A DNA stretch of 64,000 bases from Monoplex corrugatus (lineage: Eukaryota; Mollusca; Gastropoda; Littorinimorpha; Ranellidae), in contig JAPXFY010000026.1 of NCBI GenBank assembly GCA_030674185.1, positions 50,047,246 through 50,111,245 on the forward strand, written 5' to 3'. This document shows, piece after piece, positions 24,345 to 35,540 of the stretch (position 1 is its first letter; the number at the start of each line of letters is the position of its first letter). The notes beneath the pieces were generated by a model that was not told the DNA's origin, did no database searches, and saw nothing but the letters and a program-made list of their open reading frames with translations. The position numbers were made by a program, and so were the translations under genes.

Positions 24345-24476
24345 CAAAGCAAAAACTTAACATTTTGACTCCCTCACCCTATCCACCAGCTTCCTGCAGT
24401 TAACTGGCGAATAGGGTGAGGGAGTCAAAGGGTTAATTTTTTTGCAACTAGTGGATAGGCGGAGTCAAAGGGTTAA
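24345..24476. repeat. TTAA-MITE remainder, right of giant palindrome
   Basis: GGCAAAGCAAAAACTTAAC at 24344 matches the interior of the MITE's outer arm. The nested inner copy follows between TTAA at 24357-24360 and 24433-24436, and the outer end TTAA lies at 24473-24476. Together with 16741-16786 this forms one interrupted copy. Confidence 0.6.
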
Positions 24477-25984
24477 ATCAATATCATGAATATGCAAATA
24501 CGTGCTGAGGCTGAGCAGCCTCTGCTTCAGCTACTGAGCTAGGGTAACCCGAGAGTGAACTTCCCAACTTGACCCAAGTCCCTGTCGCGTTGTGATAAAC
24601 ATTGCAAATAAAAGTGTAAGCAACATGCATTCAGAAAAAGATCAAATGATACTTTACCAACAAACGCAGTAGCTGTGCAAACGTCGACGAGGACGCCTGC
24701 ATTTTGTTCCAATTACGAAACATGTTGTCTGCTGCAGACGAAGGGCACTGCCTTAAGCGTTATGCCCCTTGGAGGATTTAACTACGCGAATGATTCCCCT
24801 TCACCTGTGCGCCTGTCTTTTGCTTTCTATGTTAATCTGTTCCCTGGTCACACACGTTTACATAAAATCGAACGCACCCCACCCCCTTCATACATACAAA
24901 TACTCTTCATCTTCTTTCTTAACTCGGCGAAGAGTCATGCCTTTGTCAAAAAGACACAAAAGACATTGTATTTGTATTTGTTTTTTGTCATCTCTTGTGT
25001 CTACTTGACAATGCAAGGCGAATTGGAGAAAATTTGCGCCTCTCTTGTTTTATGTATTAGATACGCATTCTCATTCAATCTTTGTATGTTTCTGGTTCGT
25101 TTATCCGAGTTGCTTCTTGTTTTTACAGAAACAGTTTCTTAAGAAGACCTGACCACGCTCAGAATAAATTCCATGTACACTAGCCTCACTAGGTGCTAAG
25201 CCAGGTGATGGATAAGCTCCAAAATGATCGTGGTATAGGCCCTAGTCCTATATGTAATGCAGTGGGGAAGAGAAGATGGTCACTCCTCTGGCTAAGAGAG
25301 GAGTTGATGTCACTACCATCTCACTGTTACTGTTTCCTCATCAGCATGGTTCTAGTTGCAAACATTTCTAGTGTGTAGCTAACAGACACATTACACGGCC
25401 AATTTTAAAACTGATGAAAAATAGGTCGTGGAATAAACAAGTCATTCATATTAATAAAAATGTTCAATTGTTTTAATCTGAGAAAACACACCCTTCACAA
25501 ATTAAACAAGGCAAAGTAAACCTAGATATATTATTATAGCCCCAAGAGAGGGAAAGAATGGTTGCCTCCCTTACAATGATGTAGACAGACCAAAACATGA
25601 AGACAAAACAGACTTCTAAAATACAAAACGAAACAGAAAACGTTTACGAAGACAAGGCAAGAAAAAGAAAAAGAAAAAAAGATTTTTGAAAAGTGAAAAA
25701 AGAACACTACTGTGGATTGGGGGGCCGGCCAGAAAATACTCCCAGAGCACTTTGTCAGTGTCTAGGTCCGTCAGTGTGAAGATCCATTTTTTTTAAGATT
25801 GGTTCCAGTCATTCCCTTTTCATGAATAAATGAGGTGATGCATGAGCATTTGGTTCGACTCAGAGATAATTATATTGACAGGCATCTCCAATTTGACGTG
25901 CATGATCTCAGACATCAAGAGAACAGATAGGACGAGAAATTTTGACAGGCATGGAAATGTCCAGAAGACAGTTTATGCATGAGG
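24477..25984. other. Intergenic DNA upstream of IDH3B, nothing recognised
   Basis: A 155-codon open frame at 24675-25142 is hydrophobic and low in complexity, has no recognisable domain, and is probably chance. A purine-rich AAGAAAAAG tract lies at 25655-25710. Confidence 0.5.
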
Positions 25985-26069
25985 AACACATTAATCTGTG
26001 ACACCCTTTGACCCTCAACATGTCCTTAAGACGTCATAACCGGCAAAACAAATCGTCATACCCGGCAAA
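25985..26069 (+). promoter_or_regulatory. IDH3B: IDH3B upstream region
   Basis: Just before the start codon are two near-identical 18-bp units, CGTCATAACCGGCAAAAC near 26031 and CGTCATACCCGGCAAAAT near 26053. Each combines a CRE-like half site (CGTCA) with an ETS-like CCGG core. No TATA box is obvious. Promoter role is inferred from position. Confidence 0.4.
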
Positions 26070-26150
26070 ATGGCGAGCACCTTGAGAGTGGCGTGCACAA
26101 CTCTGCTGCGAAAATGCGATTTATTCATACCGGCAAGGAACCTGAGCTCG
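26070..26150 (+). CDS. IDH3B: IDH3B exon 1: mitochondrial presequence
   Basis: The exon encodes 27 residues starting MASTLRVACTTLLRKC and ending in ARNLSS. They are rich in Arg, Ser, Thr and Leu and lack acidic residues except one Asp, as expected of a mitochondrial targeting presequence. It ends in phase 0 at a strong donor, TCG|GTAAGT. Exon 2 lies 15.5 kb downstream and also begins in phase 0. Assignment to IDH3B rests on this phase match, orientation and presequence character rather than on sequence similarity, since presequences are poorly conserved. A transcript spanning 26150 to 41617 would confirm it. Confidence 0.65.
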
Positions 26151-26805
26151 GTAAGTTGTATGAAAGGAAAGACAAGGAGTAATCGTGAACAAAACAGAGC
26201 TGTCGTGTAACCAGTTCTTAAACTGGATCGTGAATAAATTTGCTATGATTGCAGACTGTGACTTAGCTATGATTCATTGATTGCAGAAGTAAAAAGTGTG
26301 CCATTGGGCTATTGGCATTGAACTTGAACAAGTTGAAGTAGTCTCTTCTGCTTTCGAACTTAATCTCGTCCTCTCCTTTGCAAGCAAGTATTGAGTACAG
26401 TTGTAGACAGTAGGGCTGAAAAAATTATGCAGGGATCACTCCTGCCACACATATAGGCAGTACCCTAAGGTCAAACCACATGGCCACACCACGTGGCCGT
26501 GTATCAGCTTACCCCCACCCCCACCCCACGTCGAATCACTGCCAAACTATTATATGGCGGAAATTCCAGGTGGTGTCAAAGTTGTCTGGTAGTTACATGA
26601 AAACAATAATGGACCAGGATTCCACAGCAGTATTAAAGAAAATGCCCTTTTTACTGTGTTATTTCTATCCACATACAAGCCTCCTCCCCTCTCATCCACT
26701 CCCTCACACACGCCAGTGTTCACACAGTATGCAAGCACAACACAACCACTGTTTACCATTTTACATGTATGCATGTGACATACATACATGAAACAGATAA
26801 AAGAG
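26151..26805. other. IDH3B intron 1, start
   Basis: Non-repetitive intron sequence; nothing recognised. Confidence 0.5.
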
Positions 26806-26818
26806 ATGTGTGTGTGTG

Positions 26819-26904
<86 letters not shown>
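26806..26904. repeat. (TG)/(CA)n microsatellite
   Basis: A short TG run is followed by GCAG and about 85 bp of CA repeats, giving a small inverted TG/CA arrangement. Confidence 0.95.
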
Positions 26905-26907
<3 letters not shown>

Positions 26908-27299
26908 GCATTCACATTCATTTTCACATTCATCATTGTCTTATTTAATGACTGTTATTTGTAGTTTACGGCACTGATTATTTAGTGAACATATCATCTG
27001 ACATTCTTCATCAATAAATTTTTCCACATTTCTTTCCAGTTCTGTTTGTGTTTTAACCTTTAGTCAAGTTTAGAGCACAGTGGGCCATGATCATGGCTTT
27101 ACAGTAGAGTGTGATGGGCCATGATCATGGCTTATGTTTACATAAGATCCAAAATCTATTGTCAGCAGCCTTCCGAAAACTGCCTCACTTTGCTCTCCCC
27201 CTCTCATGTTGCACTATCTGTTTTGGCATTTTCATACAAATGAAATATGCCGGCATGTCAAGTTTAGGTGACTTGTGGAACTCGCATCCTGCATGCGCT

Positions 27300-27300
27300 C

Positions 27301-27339
<39 letters not shown>

Positions 27340-27540
27340 AACAGAGAGGATGACAACTTGGATCAAGGGTCACAGGCTTAACAGGCTCAGTGTAGTCTGT
27401 GTAGAGGGGGTGGGAGGAGGGAGAGAGTGAGAGATCAGATGACATCTTGGGTCAAGGGCCACATGGGTGCAAGGTAGTGTACCCTAGCTCAGCATCCTGG
27501 TGTGTGTGTGTGTGTATGGTGTGTGTGTTGTTTGTTCTAT
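27300..27540. repeat. TG arrays with repeated spacer, related to 31521-31800
   Basis: Two TG tracts (27304-27338 and 27500-27530) flank a segment in which GATGACAACTTGGATCAAGG and GATGACATCTTGGGTCAAGG are tandem variants. The same spacer and a TAGCTCAGCATCCTGG-like block recur beside TG tracts at 31638-31730. Confidence 0.65.
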
Positions 27541-28425
27541 TCCGGTGCTTTTGACATGGACTGTTCACACTATAGAAATGAAATTGTCATAACTATTATC
27601 ATTATTATTTTATTTTAACATAAAACAGTGCAATGAATGAATGAGAAAAGGAATGACTTTGAGTTGCTTAGCGACTTCTGTCACTGCGTTAGTCTCAAGT
27701 CCTCCAAACAAACACAAGAAAGGTCAAAGATGACAACATTATATTTACTTGAGTTGAGAATGTTGATTGCTTTTTTTTAAACTCAGGCCCATGAGAGACA
27801 GGCAGTTTTTGTCCGTTCACTGCTTTGTTGCAGGGGTCATAACTTTTGAAATGATCCCCCCCCCCCCCCACCTTGTTTTTCTTTCCTTTTGGTTGAGTGA
27901 GAAAAAAAAAGAAAATGATGCTGCTGAATAGGCTGAGGGAGCCAAAGGGTTAAAATGAATCTCAAACAAGGTAGTGGAAAGATTTTGTGTAGAAGTCACT
28001 TTGTTGTATGGTGTGCTAAATTTTGTGACCTATGTACAATTTGTTTATTTCAATTTCTTTATAGATCTATATTCATTTGTTTAGTTGTATTTTTAATGTT
28101 TGTTCGTTTACTTATATAATGAAGATTTTTTGCACAAGCCTTTTTTTCTAATTTATGAGTGTTCATGTACAGTCATTGTATGTTCTTGCTTTTGAACCAT
28201 TATCTTTGGAAAAATATTGGAGAGCTCCAGGTTTATTTTCCAGGTTCGCCCCTTGAAGTCCAATTAGCCTTCTTTGTCTCTCTGAAGTCTTGGTAAAGAA
28301 AAGATTTTATAAAAAACAGAGTATGATTATGACTATGAGAGACTGCAAGACAAAATGAATGAAAGAGAAAAGTGAGTAACAGTGGGGAGGGAAAAGAGAA
28401 GAGAAAAGGATACAATATGATTGAA

Positions 28426-28429
<4 letters not shown>
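27541..28429. other. IDH3B intron 1, unique-looking; MITE end fragment
   Basis: GGCTGAGGGAGCCAAAGGGTTAA near 27930-27952 is a terminal fragment of the TTAA-MITE family. A C run lies at 27858-27869. Nothing else was recognised. Confidence 0.5.
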
Positions 28430-28482
<53 letters not shown>

Positions 28483-28512
28483 GTGTGTGTGTGTGTTGTG
28501 TGTGTGTGTGGT
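28430..28512. repeat. (TG)n tract bordering LINE 3' end
   Basis: About 80 bp of TG units directly adjoin the 3' end of the minus-strand I/Nimb-type LINE; on that strand the tract reads as CA repeats following the LINE. Confidence 0.9.
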
Positions 28513-28739
28513 GGTCTTTGATTTAATGTCTATTCACTAAAGTGATTTTAGACACACAAAAAACAAACAAAAAAACATAAGAGAAAAGAGGAAACTTGGA
28601 AATGGTTAATCTTCAGGAAGAAGAAATGACCCCCCCCCCCCCCCCCAGGAAAAACCTGTGCCGAACGAAGACGGGAAAGAAAATTCGCAAATGACATTAT
28701 CATAATTAACGATTGAAACAGTAAAATTAGCTAAGCATA

Positions 28740-29935
28740 ACATTGAATAACGGCGCATTAAAGCTAATTCGCTACTTTTTGACAGGCTAACAAAAAATTC
28801 ATCTGTTAATTAAGGATGGTGAGGCAAATATGTCAGAAACTGTCTTCGTTGATAGCGTAGGTATATGTCGTTTTACCCGAACGCATGAAAGAATATGACT
28901 ATGTGTTATCTTCTTTCCACACAGACACACTACATTCCTGGTGTAGTTTTGTTTTGAATGCATCAAGTTTCCACCTATACATAAGGGATTGTATACTTCT
29001 GCTGACAGGAAACTGCTTAGGTGTTTTGGTAATTTCAAAGTTCATGTAACATTTTTCATACTTTTTCTGTTTATCTTGAAACTGCTTCCATACGTAGGTG
29101 TCCACTAAGGTATAACACTCATGCAATGAAAGGGAAAGTTGTATATGATTTGAATCTGGTGAGCTCTTTGCCCCCCGTTTGGCAGCCCTATCAACCATAT
29201 CACTGTATCACTGTAATAAAAGAACTATGAGATGGTATCCAGCAGAAAGTAATATCAGTGCCTCTTAAGAATAAACTATTAATCAAGTGAGTAATTCCAA
29301 TATCATTCAGATCTTGTTTGTAATTTTGATAATTCAAGAGCTTGAAGTACAGATTTTGAATCAACGCAAAAAAGTATCTGGGGAATCGTCCTAGGAAGAT
29401 TGATCATATAATTCAAAGCCATTAAGATTGCAAATAGTTCTGCAGTAAAGACAGATTTATTAAGTCCTATATAGGAAGATTTCTCAATTTTGAGAGCAGG
29501 TATTAAAAATGCTGAGCCTGCTTGCCTTTCAATTATTGATCCATCAGTGTAAACTTTCAAGTGATCGGAATAAAAGTCTTCTATATGACATTATACTTGA
29601 TTCGCCAGTAAGTTAATATTATCTTCTTTTTTTAAGTCAGTGTGGTATGTTAAATCGTGCTCTTTGGAGTTCCCAACTGGGTACTGGTGAAAACGAAGGT
29701 TTTAAAGTTACAGGATCTGTTTCTAGATCAATTCCAGAGCCTTTCATAACATATGCTGTAAATGTTGCAAGTGTGACCTGTGTGGATATTGATTTAGCTC
29801 TTTTTGGAAAGTCGGTGTCTGATCTTACTTTTGTCTCTGTTTCGATGCTGTTTTCTATAGTAGTGTTTCTTAACAGAAATTTAGTAGAAGCGACTTTCTT
29901 TTGTTCATCAAGCAGCAACAATTGATTGCATTGTA
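28740..29935 (-). pseudogene. I/Nimb-type LINE: post-RT linker and RNase H remnant
   Basis: Reading downward from 29935, a linker block (KVRSDTDFPKRAKSISTQV) corresponds closely to KIRSDVDFPKRANSISSQM in the 48-kb copy. It is followed by an RNase H domain with YTDGS (29550), FTAELFAI and FCVDSKSV, and by VDRAAKRGA near 29190. Between 29200 and 29310 the region carrying the expected PSH-G-GNE segment is disrupted, and a frameshift separates the linker from RNase H near 29580-29640. RNase H downstream of RT is typical of I-group elements. The copy is non-functional. Confidence 0.75.
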
Positions 29936-31334
29936 CAGTGCCGGCAAAAAAAATCTTTACATGTACAGCGTGAGATGAGAAATCACATGTCCGTTACCTA
30001 TGAGCTATCAAGAACCCACAGTGGTTTGCTGCTGAGTGTTGTGTATGCCTGGGACTGTAGTATTCTTGCTTGACTGTTGCACACTCTTTGTGGGCATATC
30101 GGTGTGTGTGTTCTATTTTTAGCACTGATGTAACGAGCCTGCCCTTCAGTATGCTTCTTTGAGGGCTAGTTAGCAAGGTAACTGCATCACAGCTGACTAA
30201 CGATGGGGGTCGAAAGAAGCTTTCTAGTGAAGAAAAAGTTCGTGCTTTAAACCTTTTAGAACAAGGAATATCAGTGATAAGAGTTGCTGCAGATCTAGGG
30301 GTGACAAGACAGGCTGTTTACGACCTGAAGAGAAGGGCCAAGTCTTTGCCTCCAGGTACCTGTCCAACAAGAAAAGAAGGGTCTGGCAGGAAAAGAAAAA
30401 CAACACAGAGGACTGACAGCATCCTAAAACGTGAAGTGCAGTCAGACCCATTCATAACTGCTGCAGCATTGAAGAAAAAACATCCAGATCTGCTTCAAGA
30501 TGTGTCAACTAGAACGGTCCGACATCGTCTTCAGAAGGACCTAGAGTTACGAGCTCGCCGGGCTGCAAGGAAACCTCTGTTAACCGAGGCCATGAGAAAG
30601 AAAAGGGTGGCTTTTTGCAAGAGATATCTGCACTGGACAGCAGAGGACTGGAAAAAGGTGTTTTTCTCAGATGAAAGCACATTCAGAATGGTGAGGGGTG
30701 TGTCCAAGACCGTGCGCAGGCCTGTTGGTGCATCCAGGTATGACTCTCGTTACACTGTCAAGACAGTGAAACACCCTGAGAGTATCATGGTTTGGGGAGG
30801 ATTCAGTGGAAATTATGACAGGGGAGGGCTTTACTTTCTGCCCAAAAACCAAAACAGCACATATTTAGATGTGCTACAGGGACATCTGCTACCATTCTGG
30901 GGCATCCATGGATGCAGCTTCTTCATGCAAGACGGGGCCCCAGCACACAAGACCAAGACTGTCACAAAATGGCTCAAAGACAACAACATTGCTGTGCTGG
31001 AGTGGCCTGGTAACTCCCCTGATCTCAATCCCATCGAGAACGCCTGGAATTACATGAAAAACAAGGTCCAGGAGGCCCAGCCAAGCAGTCTGTAACAGCT
31101 GAAGGAGACACTGAAGACGCTGTGGGTGGCCATGAACAAGTACTACTGTGTCTTCCTGGCAGAGTCCATGCCATCCAGATTGAACCAGGTCATCAAGGCT
31201 AAAGGCAACATGACAAAATACTAGGTATGTGGCCAAGTAGATGTTAGAAAATGGCTTATTTGATTTGAAATGTATGATTTGTAGTGATTTTTGTCAAATT
31301 CTGTGAATGTAAAGATTTTTTTTTGCCAGCACTG
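29936..31334 (+). mobile_element. Tc1-like DNA transposon, complete ends
   Basis: The 1,399-bp element begins CAGTGCCGGCAAAAAA and ends TTTTTTGCCAGCACTG, forming inverted termini of about 26 bp. It is flanked by TA dinucleotides at 29934-29935 and 31335-31336, the standard Tc1/mariner target duplication. It is inserted in a LINE whose coding sequence continues on both sides. The transposase is on the + strand. Confidence 0.92.
30200..31224 (+). pseudogene. Tc1-like transposase (DD34E), nearly intact
   Basis: The reading covers an N-terminal paired-like helix-turn-helix (KKLSSEEKVRALNLLEQGIS, then DLGVTRQAVYDLKRR), a GRKRKTTQR basic hinge, and the catalytic core. Catalytic residues are D in FFSDEST (near 30673), D in MQDGAPAHK (near 30930) and E in SPDLNPIEN (near 31035), with 34 residues between the last two, i.e. 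DD34E. A TAA at 31093-31095 truncates the last 43 codons, which remain open to the TAG at 31222-31224. No in-frame ATG precedes the helix-turn-helix; an ATG at 30203 is out of frame. Length would be about 350 residues, usual for the family. All three catalytic residues survive, so loss of activity is probably recent. Confidence 0.9.
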
Positions 31335-31336
31335 TA

Positions 31337-31520
31337 TGTGCAAAGGCAAGAGGCATGCATTGGAAGACCCAGCGCAAGTTTGAAACCTTTACAATCTATG
31401 CTCTGCAGTTTTGTTTGTAAGTGTTTTGGTGCACTGAAGAAGATTTCTTGGGCATAGGTTAATTTAGATCTAATAAGCGATTTACAGAGATGAATAAGTG
31501 TTGATGTATCTTGTCCCCAT
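31337..31520 (-). pseudogene. I/Nimb-type LINE fragment upstream of the Tc1 insertion
   Basis: The minus-strand reading includes LTYAQEIFFSAPKHL and a LGLPMHAS block, corresponding to VSYAQEVFFSAPKYL and LGVPAHAS in the 48-kb copy at the same distance downstream of RT. It joins the linker at 29935 across the Tc1 element. Its 5' end is the junction with (CA)n. Confidence 0.8.
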
Positions 31521-31552
31521 TGTGTGTGTGTGTGTGTGTGTGTGCGTGCGTG

Positions 31553-31637
<85 letters not shown>
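31521..31637. repeat. (TG)n tract bordering LINE 5' end
   Basis: About 115 bp of TG units, interrupted once by GCGTGCGTGT, adjoin the truncated 5' end of the minus-strand LINE. A further TG/CG tract lies at 31710-31755. Confidence 0.9.
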
Positions 31638-31638
<1 letters not shown>

Positions 31639-31754
31639 CAGAGAGGATAACATCTTGGGTCCAGAGTCATTCGCCAAACAGGTTTGAGCGTACTCTAACT
31701 CAGCATCTTTTGTGTGTGTGTGTGTGCGCGCGCGTGCATGTGTACGCATGTGTG

Positions 31755-31965
31755 AGGCAGAAAGAGGATGACAGCTAAGATAAGATTAGGGGTCACACAT
31801 CCCACTCCCCTCCTGTCTTCCTCCTTCTAGTTCTAGTTTTCATGTGCTTTGTGCTGTGGAGGTTTGGTCATTGTTGGGTGATTGCTTTGGTGAATGATGA
31901 GGGTGTGCACCTTGCTTTGAGTCTTGATTGAGTACCTTATAAATGTCATTATTATTGTTATAATA
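31755..31965 (+). repeat. LINE-like 3' tail repeat, also at 10836-11090
   Basis: Shares GGGTGATTGCTTTGGTG and TACCTTATAAATGTCATTATTATT with the minus-strand copy at 10.8-11.1 kb. It ends in an (ATT)/(GTT)n tail to about 32000. Confidence 0.6.
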
Positions 31966-32129
31966 TTATTATTGTTGTTGTTGTTGTCATTGTTGTTGTT
32001 GTTTACTCATTCAGAGCTCTGTCAGAACTAGCAGAACCCAGGTTTAGTTCTCTCAGCATGTGCGGTGTAATGTTGTTCTTGATTATCCCATTGTTCAGTG
32101 TGAATTGTTTGGTTGGTTTTTGTTGTGCG

Positions 32130-32136
<7 letters not shown>

Positions 32137-32202
<66 letters not shown>
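32137..32202. repeat. (TG)n microsatellite
   Basis: About 66 bp of TG dinucleotides. Confidence 0.95.
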
Positions 32203-32204
<2 letters not shown>

Positions 32205-32840
32205 GAGATATGCTTTAGTTTATAAGTTGGAAGAATGACACTGAGTGCCAGTGCTTTGTGTGACATTTATATGATTATGATGTTTTTACAGCCCAAGCTC
32301 TCAGACAACCCTAAGTGGTCATCAAAATTATCTGTCAGTATCAGTCTGCGATCTGTTTCATCTCTTACAGAGTGTTATAACCTTAAGTCTTTTTGTAGCA
32401 TTGTCTGCCCAGTTTAGCTGTCTTCTTCTCATTGTCTTCGTTCTTTCCAAAGCTCGTCCAGTTGAGAAAGGAAAGGAAGTATAAAGAAGAAATCTGCAGA
32501 ACAAGATGAGAATCAATCAATCATGTACTTCTTGAAGATCTGTTCAAAGTTCTGCCAGAGGCCCGCATTATCACAGAGGCACAAAAATCAGTTATTTAAT
32601 TTCATTGGTGATTCCTCATGTCATGTCCAGCAAGAGTGCGGCACCTCCCGTTTTTGCCAGTATAAGGTTACAGTAGTTATTCTCTTGTTATCAGGTGTTT
32701 GTGCAGCTGCTTGACTGAAAAAATTGGTTTGCTGTTAGCATACACAGTTTTTTTTCCTCAAGTTTGTTTATTTATAATGAAAAGCATTCTTAACGTTATT
32801 CTGTTGTTTCAGTATTCTCCACTCGTTGTTCACAGTTGGT
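32203..32840. other. IDH3B intron 1, nothing recognised
   Basis: No gene or shared repeat was identified. Confidence 0.45.
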
Positions 32841-33007
32841 TTAACCCTTTGACTTCCGTACCCTATCCAGCAACTACAAAAACGTAACCCTTTGACTCCC
32901 TCACCCTGTCCACCAGCTTCCTTATGTCAAAGGGTTAAGTTTTGCTTTGCTAGCATGGTTGGCAGTACAGTATGTTGGTGGACAGGGTATGGGAGTCAAA
33001 AGGTTAA
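32841..33007. repeat. TTAA-MITE with nested copy, 32.9 kb
   Basis: Outer TTAA sites lie at 32841-32844 and 33004-33007. The inner copy begins at about 32884 (GTAACCCTTTGACTCCC) and ends at TTAA 32935-32938; it has lost part of its central hairpin (CTTCC joins directly to TTATGTCAAAGGG). Confidence 0.75.
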
Positions 33008-33359
33008 GATGTTTCAGTATTCTAAACCAGTTGTTCACAATTGGTTTAAAAAATTGTATGCTGTTTGATCGTTTCATTGCAATGGTTCTGGAGTTGTTCA
33101 ACTTGTAGTGTTGATTTATATGTCATTTTGTTTTTAAAAAGAAAGAAGGGATCAAGCATCAGTCATTGTCAGTTGGACAACAAGTGGGGGGGGGGGGGGG
33201 GGGATGATGCATGTAATGTAAAGCACATTGCCATCTCTTGACATCATCTTCAATCTTAACGGAATGAAAATTGTTCTGGTGATGTTTAATGTATTGTATT
33301 GTAAATAATGAAAATCTGATTTTGTTATCCTGATGTTGTATTATTCCAATTTCAAATGA

Positions 33360-33415
33360 CACTGGTGGATATGGTGAGGATATGAAAGGGTTAAGTTTTT
33401 GGTTGGCTACCATGG
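33360..33415. repeat. TTAA-MITE fragment
   Basis: GGTGGATATGGTGAGGATAT then AAAGGGTTAAGTTTTT and a CTACCATGG variant match the inner right end and adjacent outer arm of the family. A G run at 33187-33202 lies just upstream. Confidence 0.5.
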
Positions 33416-33566
33416 CTCATACTACAGTCATAGTTTATTTAAGGTTTTTTATATAGTACTATTTCAGTATTTGTTTCTGCAAGTTTTTGAGACCTGCTTG
33501 TTTAATGATTATTATAGTGTGGTCAGTGATTATTATATTGTGGTCAATGATTATTATAGTGTGGTC

Positions 33567-33870
<304 letters not shown>

Positions 33871-34240
33871 GTGTGAATGATGATTATAGTGTGGTCAATG
33901 ATTTGTCAATGATTATTATATTGTGGTCAGTGATTATTTGAATGTGATCTGTCGTTATTGTGGTCAGTGGTAGTTATAGTGTGGTCAATGGTTATTGTAG
34001 TGTAGTCCCCCTCCTTGTATAAGTATAAGTGTCTGTAATTTGTTTTGTATTCTCTCTCCAGTTTGGTGTTACGACAGATTCTCCTCGTGTTGCTGTTGTC
34101 CAGATATTGTTGTCTGGCAGTTAATATTTGTATATGTTGTATTATATCTGTGTACATAGTGTGCATGTTGTTTATGATATGTTTGTGTGGTATGTCTAAG
34201 TGTGTCTTGTCTGTTACATAGTGTAAGAGAGAGAGCGTGA

Positions 34241-34250
34241 ATGTGTGTGT

Positions 34251-34307
<57 letters not shown>
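34241..34307. repeat. (TG)n microsatellite
   Basis: About 65 bp of TG dinucleotides. Sequence from 34308 to about 34600 is unique-looking intron. Confidence 0.95.
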
Positions 34308-34308
<1 letters not shown>

Positions 34309-34599
34309 GGATAAGCAGAGAGAAAAGGGTGGAGGGAGTGTGGGAAAGGGTGATTATGTGTCTGAATGACCGACTCGGTGGATGGTTGTTTGGTTTGGTT
34401 TGGTTTTTTCTTTGTCTTTTTTTTCTTCTGTGTTTATGTCAGAGAGAACTGAAAGATACTGCACAAAATCTGTGTCAATGTGTTGCTTGGTAAATGGGTT
34501 AGCTTTTTCAGTCTCATCATGGTTCCAGAGACCTTTGTCAGATCAAGCGCTCTGGTTAGCTCTGCTCTTATTGGGTCCTTCTGACAAGCAGCAGAAGAC

Positions 34600-35040
34600 A
34601 GAAGACGCAGCAAAGGGATTGAAACCAGAATCCAGAGAGCAGATACTATCACAGTATCAGATGTTAATTTGTTCGACACCAACATTCCTATTGAAACAAA
34701 AGTCATCCCCCACTTCTACCTGTGCCAGACCTGGATCCTGACCAAATCCCTATAACATGTGAAATTTACCACCTGTGAGTGGTCTTGTTTGAGAACGGTT
34801 ATCAACAAGATTAGATACAACATGATCAGAGACCTCAAGATAAGAGAAATGGTGTTAGCAACACAAGTCCAGCATCAAATTTATCAACAGAGAATTAAGT
34901 GGTTTGGTTGGCTGACCATTGCAACCCCTCCAGCAGGCTTAAGAAACATACAACAAAAGAAGGCCTAAATTTAAAACAGGAGGCAGACCAAGGAAGACCT
35001 AGATTGACAGCATAAAGGAAACTTGATGTCATGGAGGTAT
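34600..35040 (+). pseudogene. RTE-like LINE fragment, strongly decayed
   Basis: Scattered matches to the C-terminal part of the LINE at 5797-6710 are collinear: IETR near 34620, CQTWILTKS near 34722, TCEWSCLRTVINKI near 34769, and QQRIKWFGWL near 34887. At least one stop and one frame change lie between them (near 34752). Only the region downstream of the RT palm is recognisable. Confidence 0.7.
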
Positions 35041-35540
35041 TTTTTCTTCTTCAGGCTGACCATCATCTCTTTTACCCTGCGACATGTCATCATACAAATG
35101 GACAGGTGAAAGAAGGGAAAACAAACCATCTTGTCTGACAAAAGTTTCATGAACTATGGAAAGCTCAAAAGCTAAGCAAGTAGCAGATCAGTGCTGTGCT
35201 GTATTCTCTGTACACACAGTGGCAGATTTGGATTGTACAAATCTATATAGTCAGATTGTTTTGCATGTCACTTCAGCACAGCTTGTAGGTAGAACCAAGC
35301 AGTTGATGAAGTTTTGTGTGGCTTTGGCACGGTAGTTGTGTTGTTGTGTTTCAGCCTGTGTGTTGCACTATTGCATCAAAGCATGCCTTCCACACAGGAG
35401 ACCGGTCTGGCACGCCTTTGGTAAGCATTGCCTGCTTTGTGTGTGTGTGCATGTGTATGTGCCAGCATATGTATGTGTGCACGCTTATGTGTTCATTTGT
35501 TTCCTTCATACTTGCTTATTCCCAGTTTTAAACCCTTTTC
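35041..35540. other. IDH3B intron 1, nothing recognised
   Basis: A short TG/CATG tract lies near 35440-35470. The last bases, TTTTAAACCCTTTT near 35527-35540, resemble a TTAA-MITE terminus. Confidence 0.4.

Larger units (their letters stand above)
28513..31520 (-). mobile_element. I/Nimb-type LINE, copy 2, split by a Tc1 element
   Basis: LINE sequence on the minus strand occupies 28513-29935 and 31337-31520, separated by the Tc1 element. The 3' end (RC of 28513-28550, AGTGAATAGACATTAAATCA) matches that of the copy at 50483-50513, and (CA)n follows directly in both. The 5' end at about 31520 is truncated and also abuts a long (CA)n tract. The copy therefore lies between two CA tracts. Confidence 0.75.

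Noticed and set aside
24675..25142. 155-codon open frame upstream of IDH3B
   Set aside because: It has no domain, is hydrophobic and irregular in composition, shows no splice or start context, and is most simply explained as chance.
28622..28650. Poly-C and poly-G runs as functional elements (also at 16628, 27858, 33187, 52757)
   Set aside because: They are isolated homopolymer runs without surrounding structure, and length may be unreliable.
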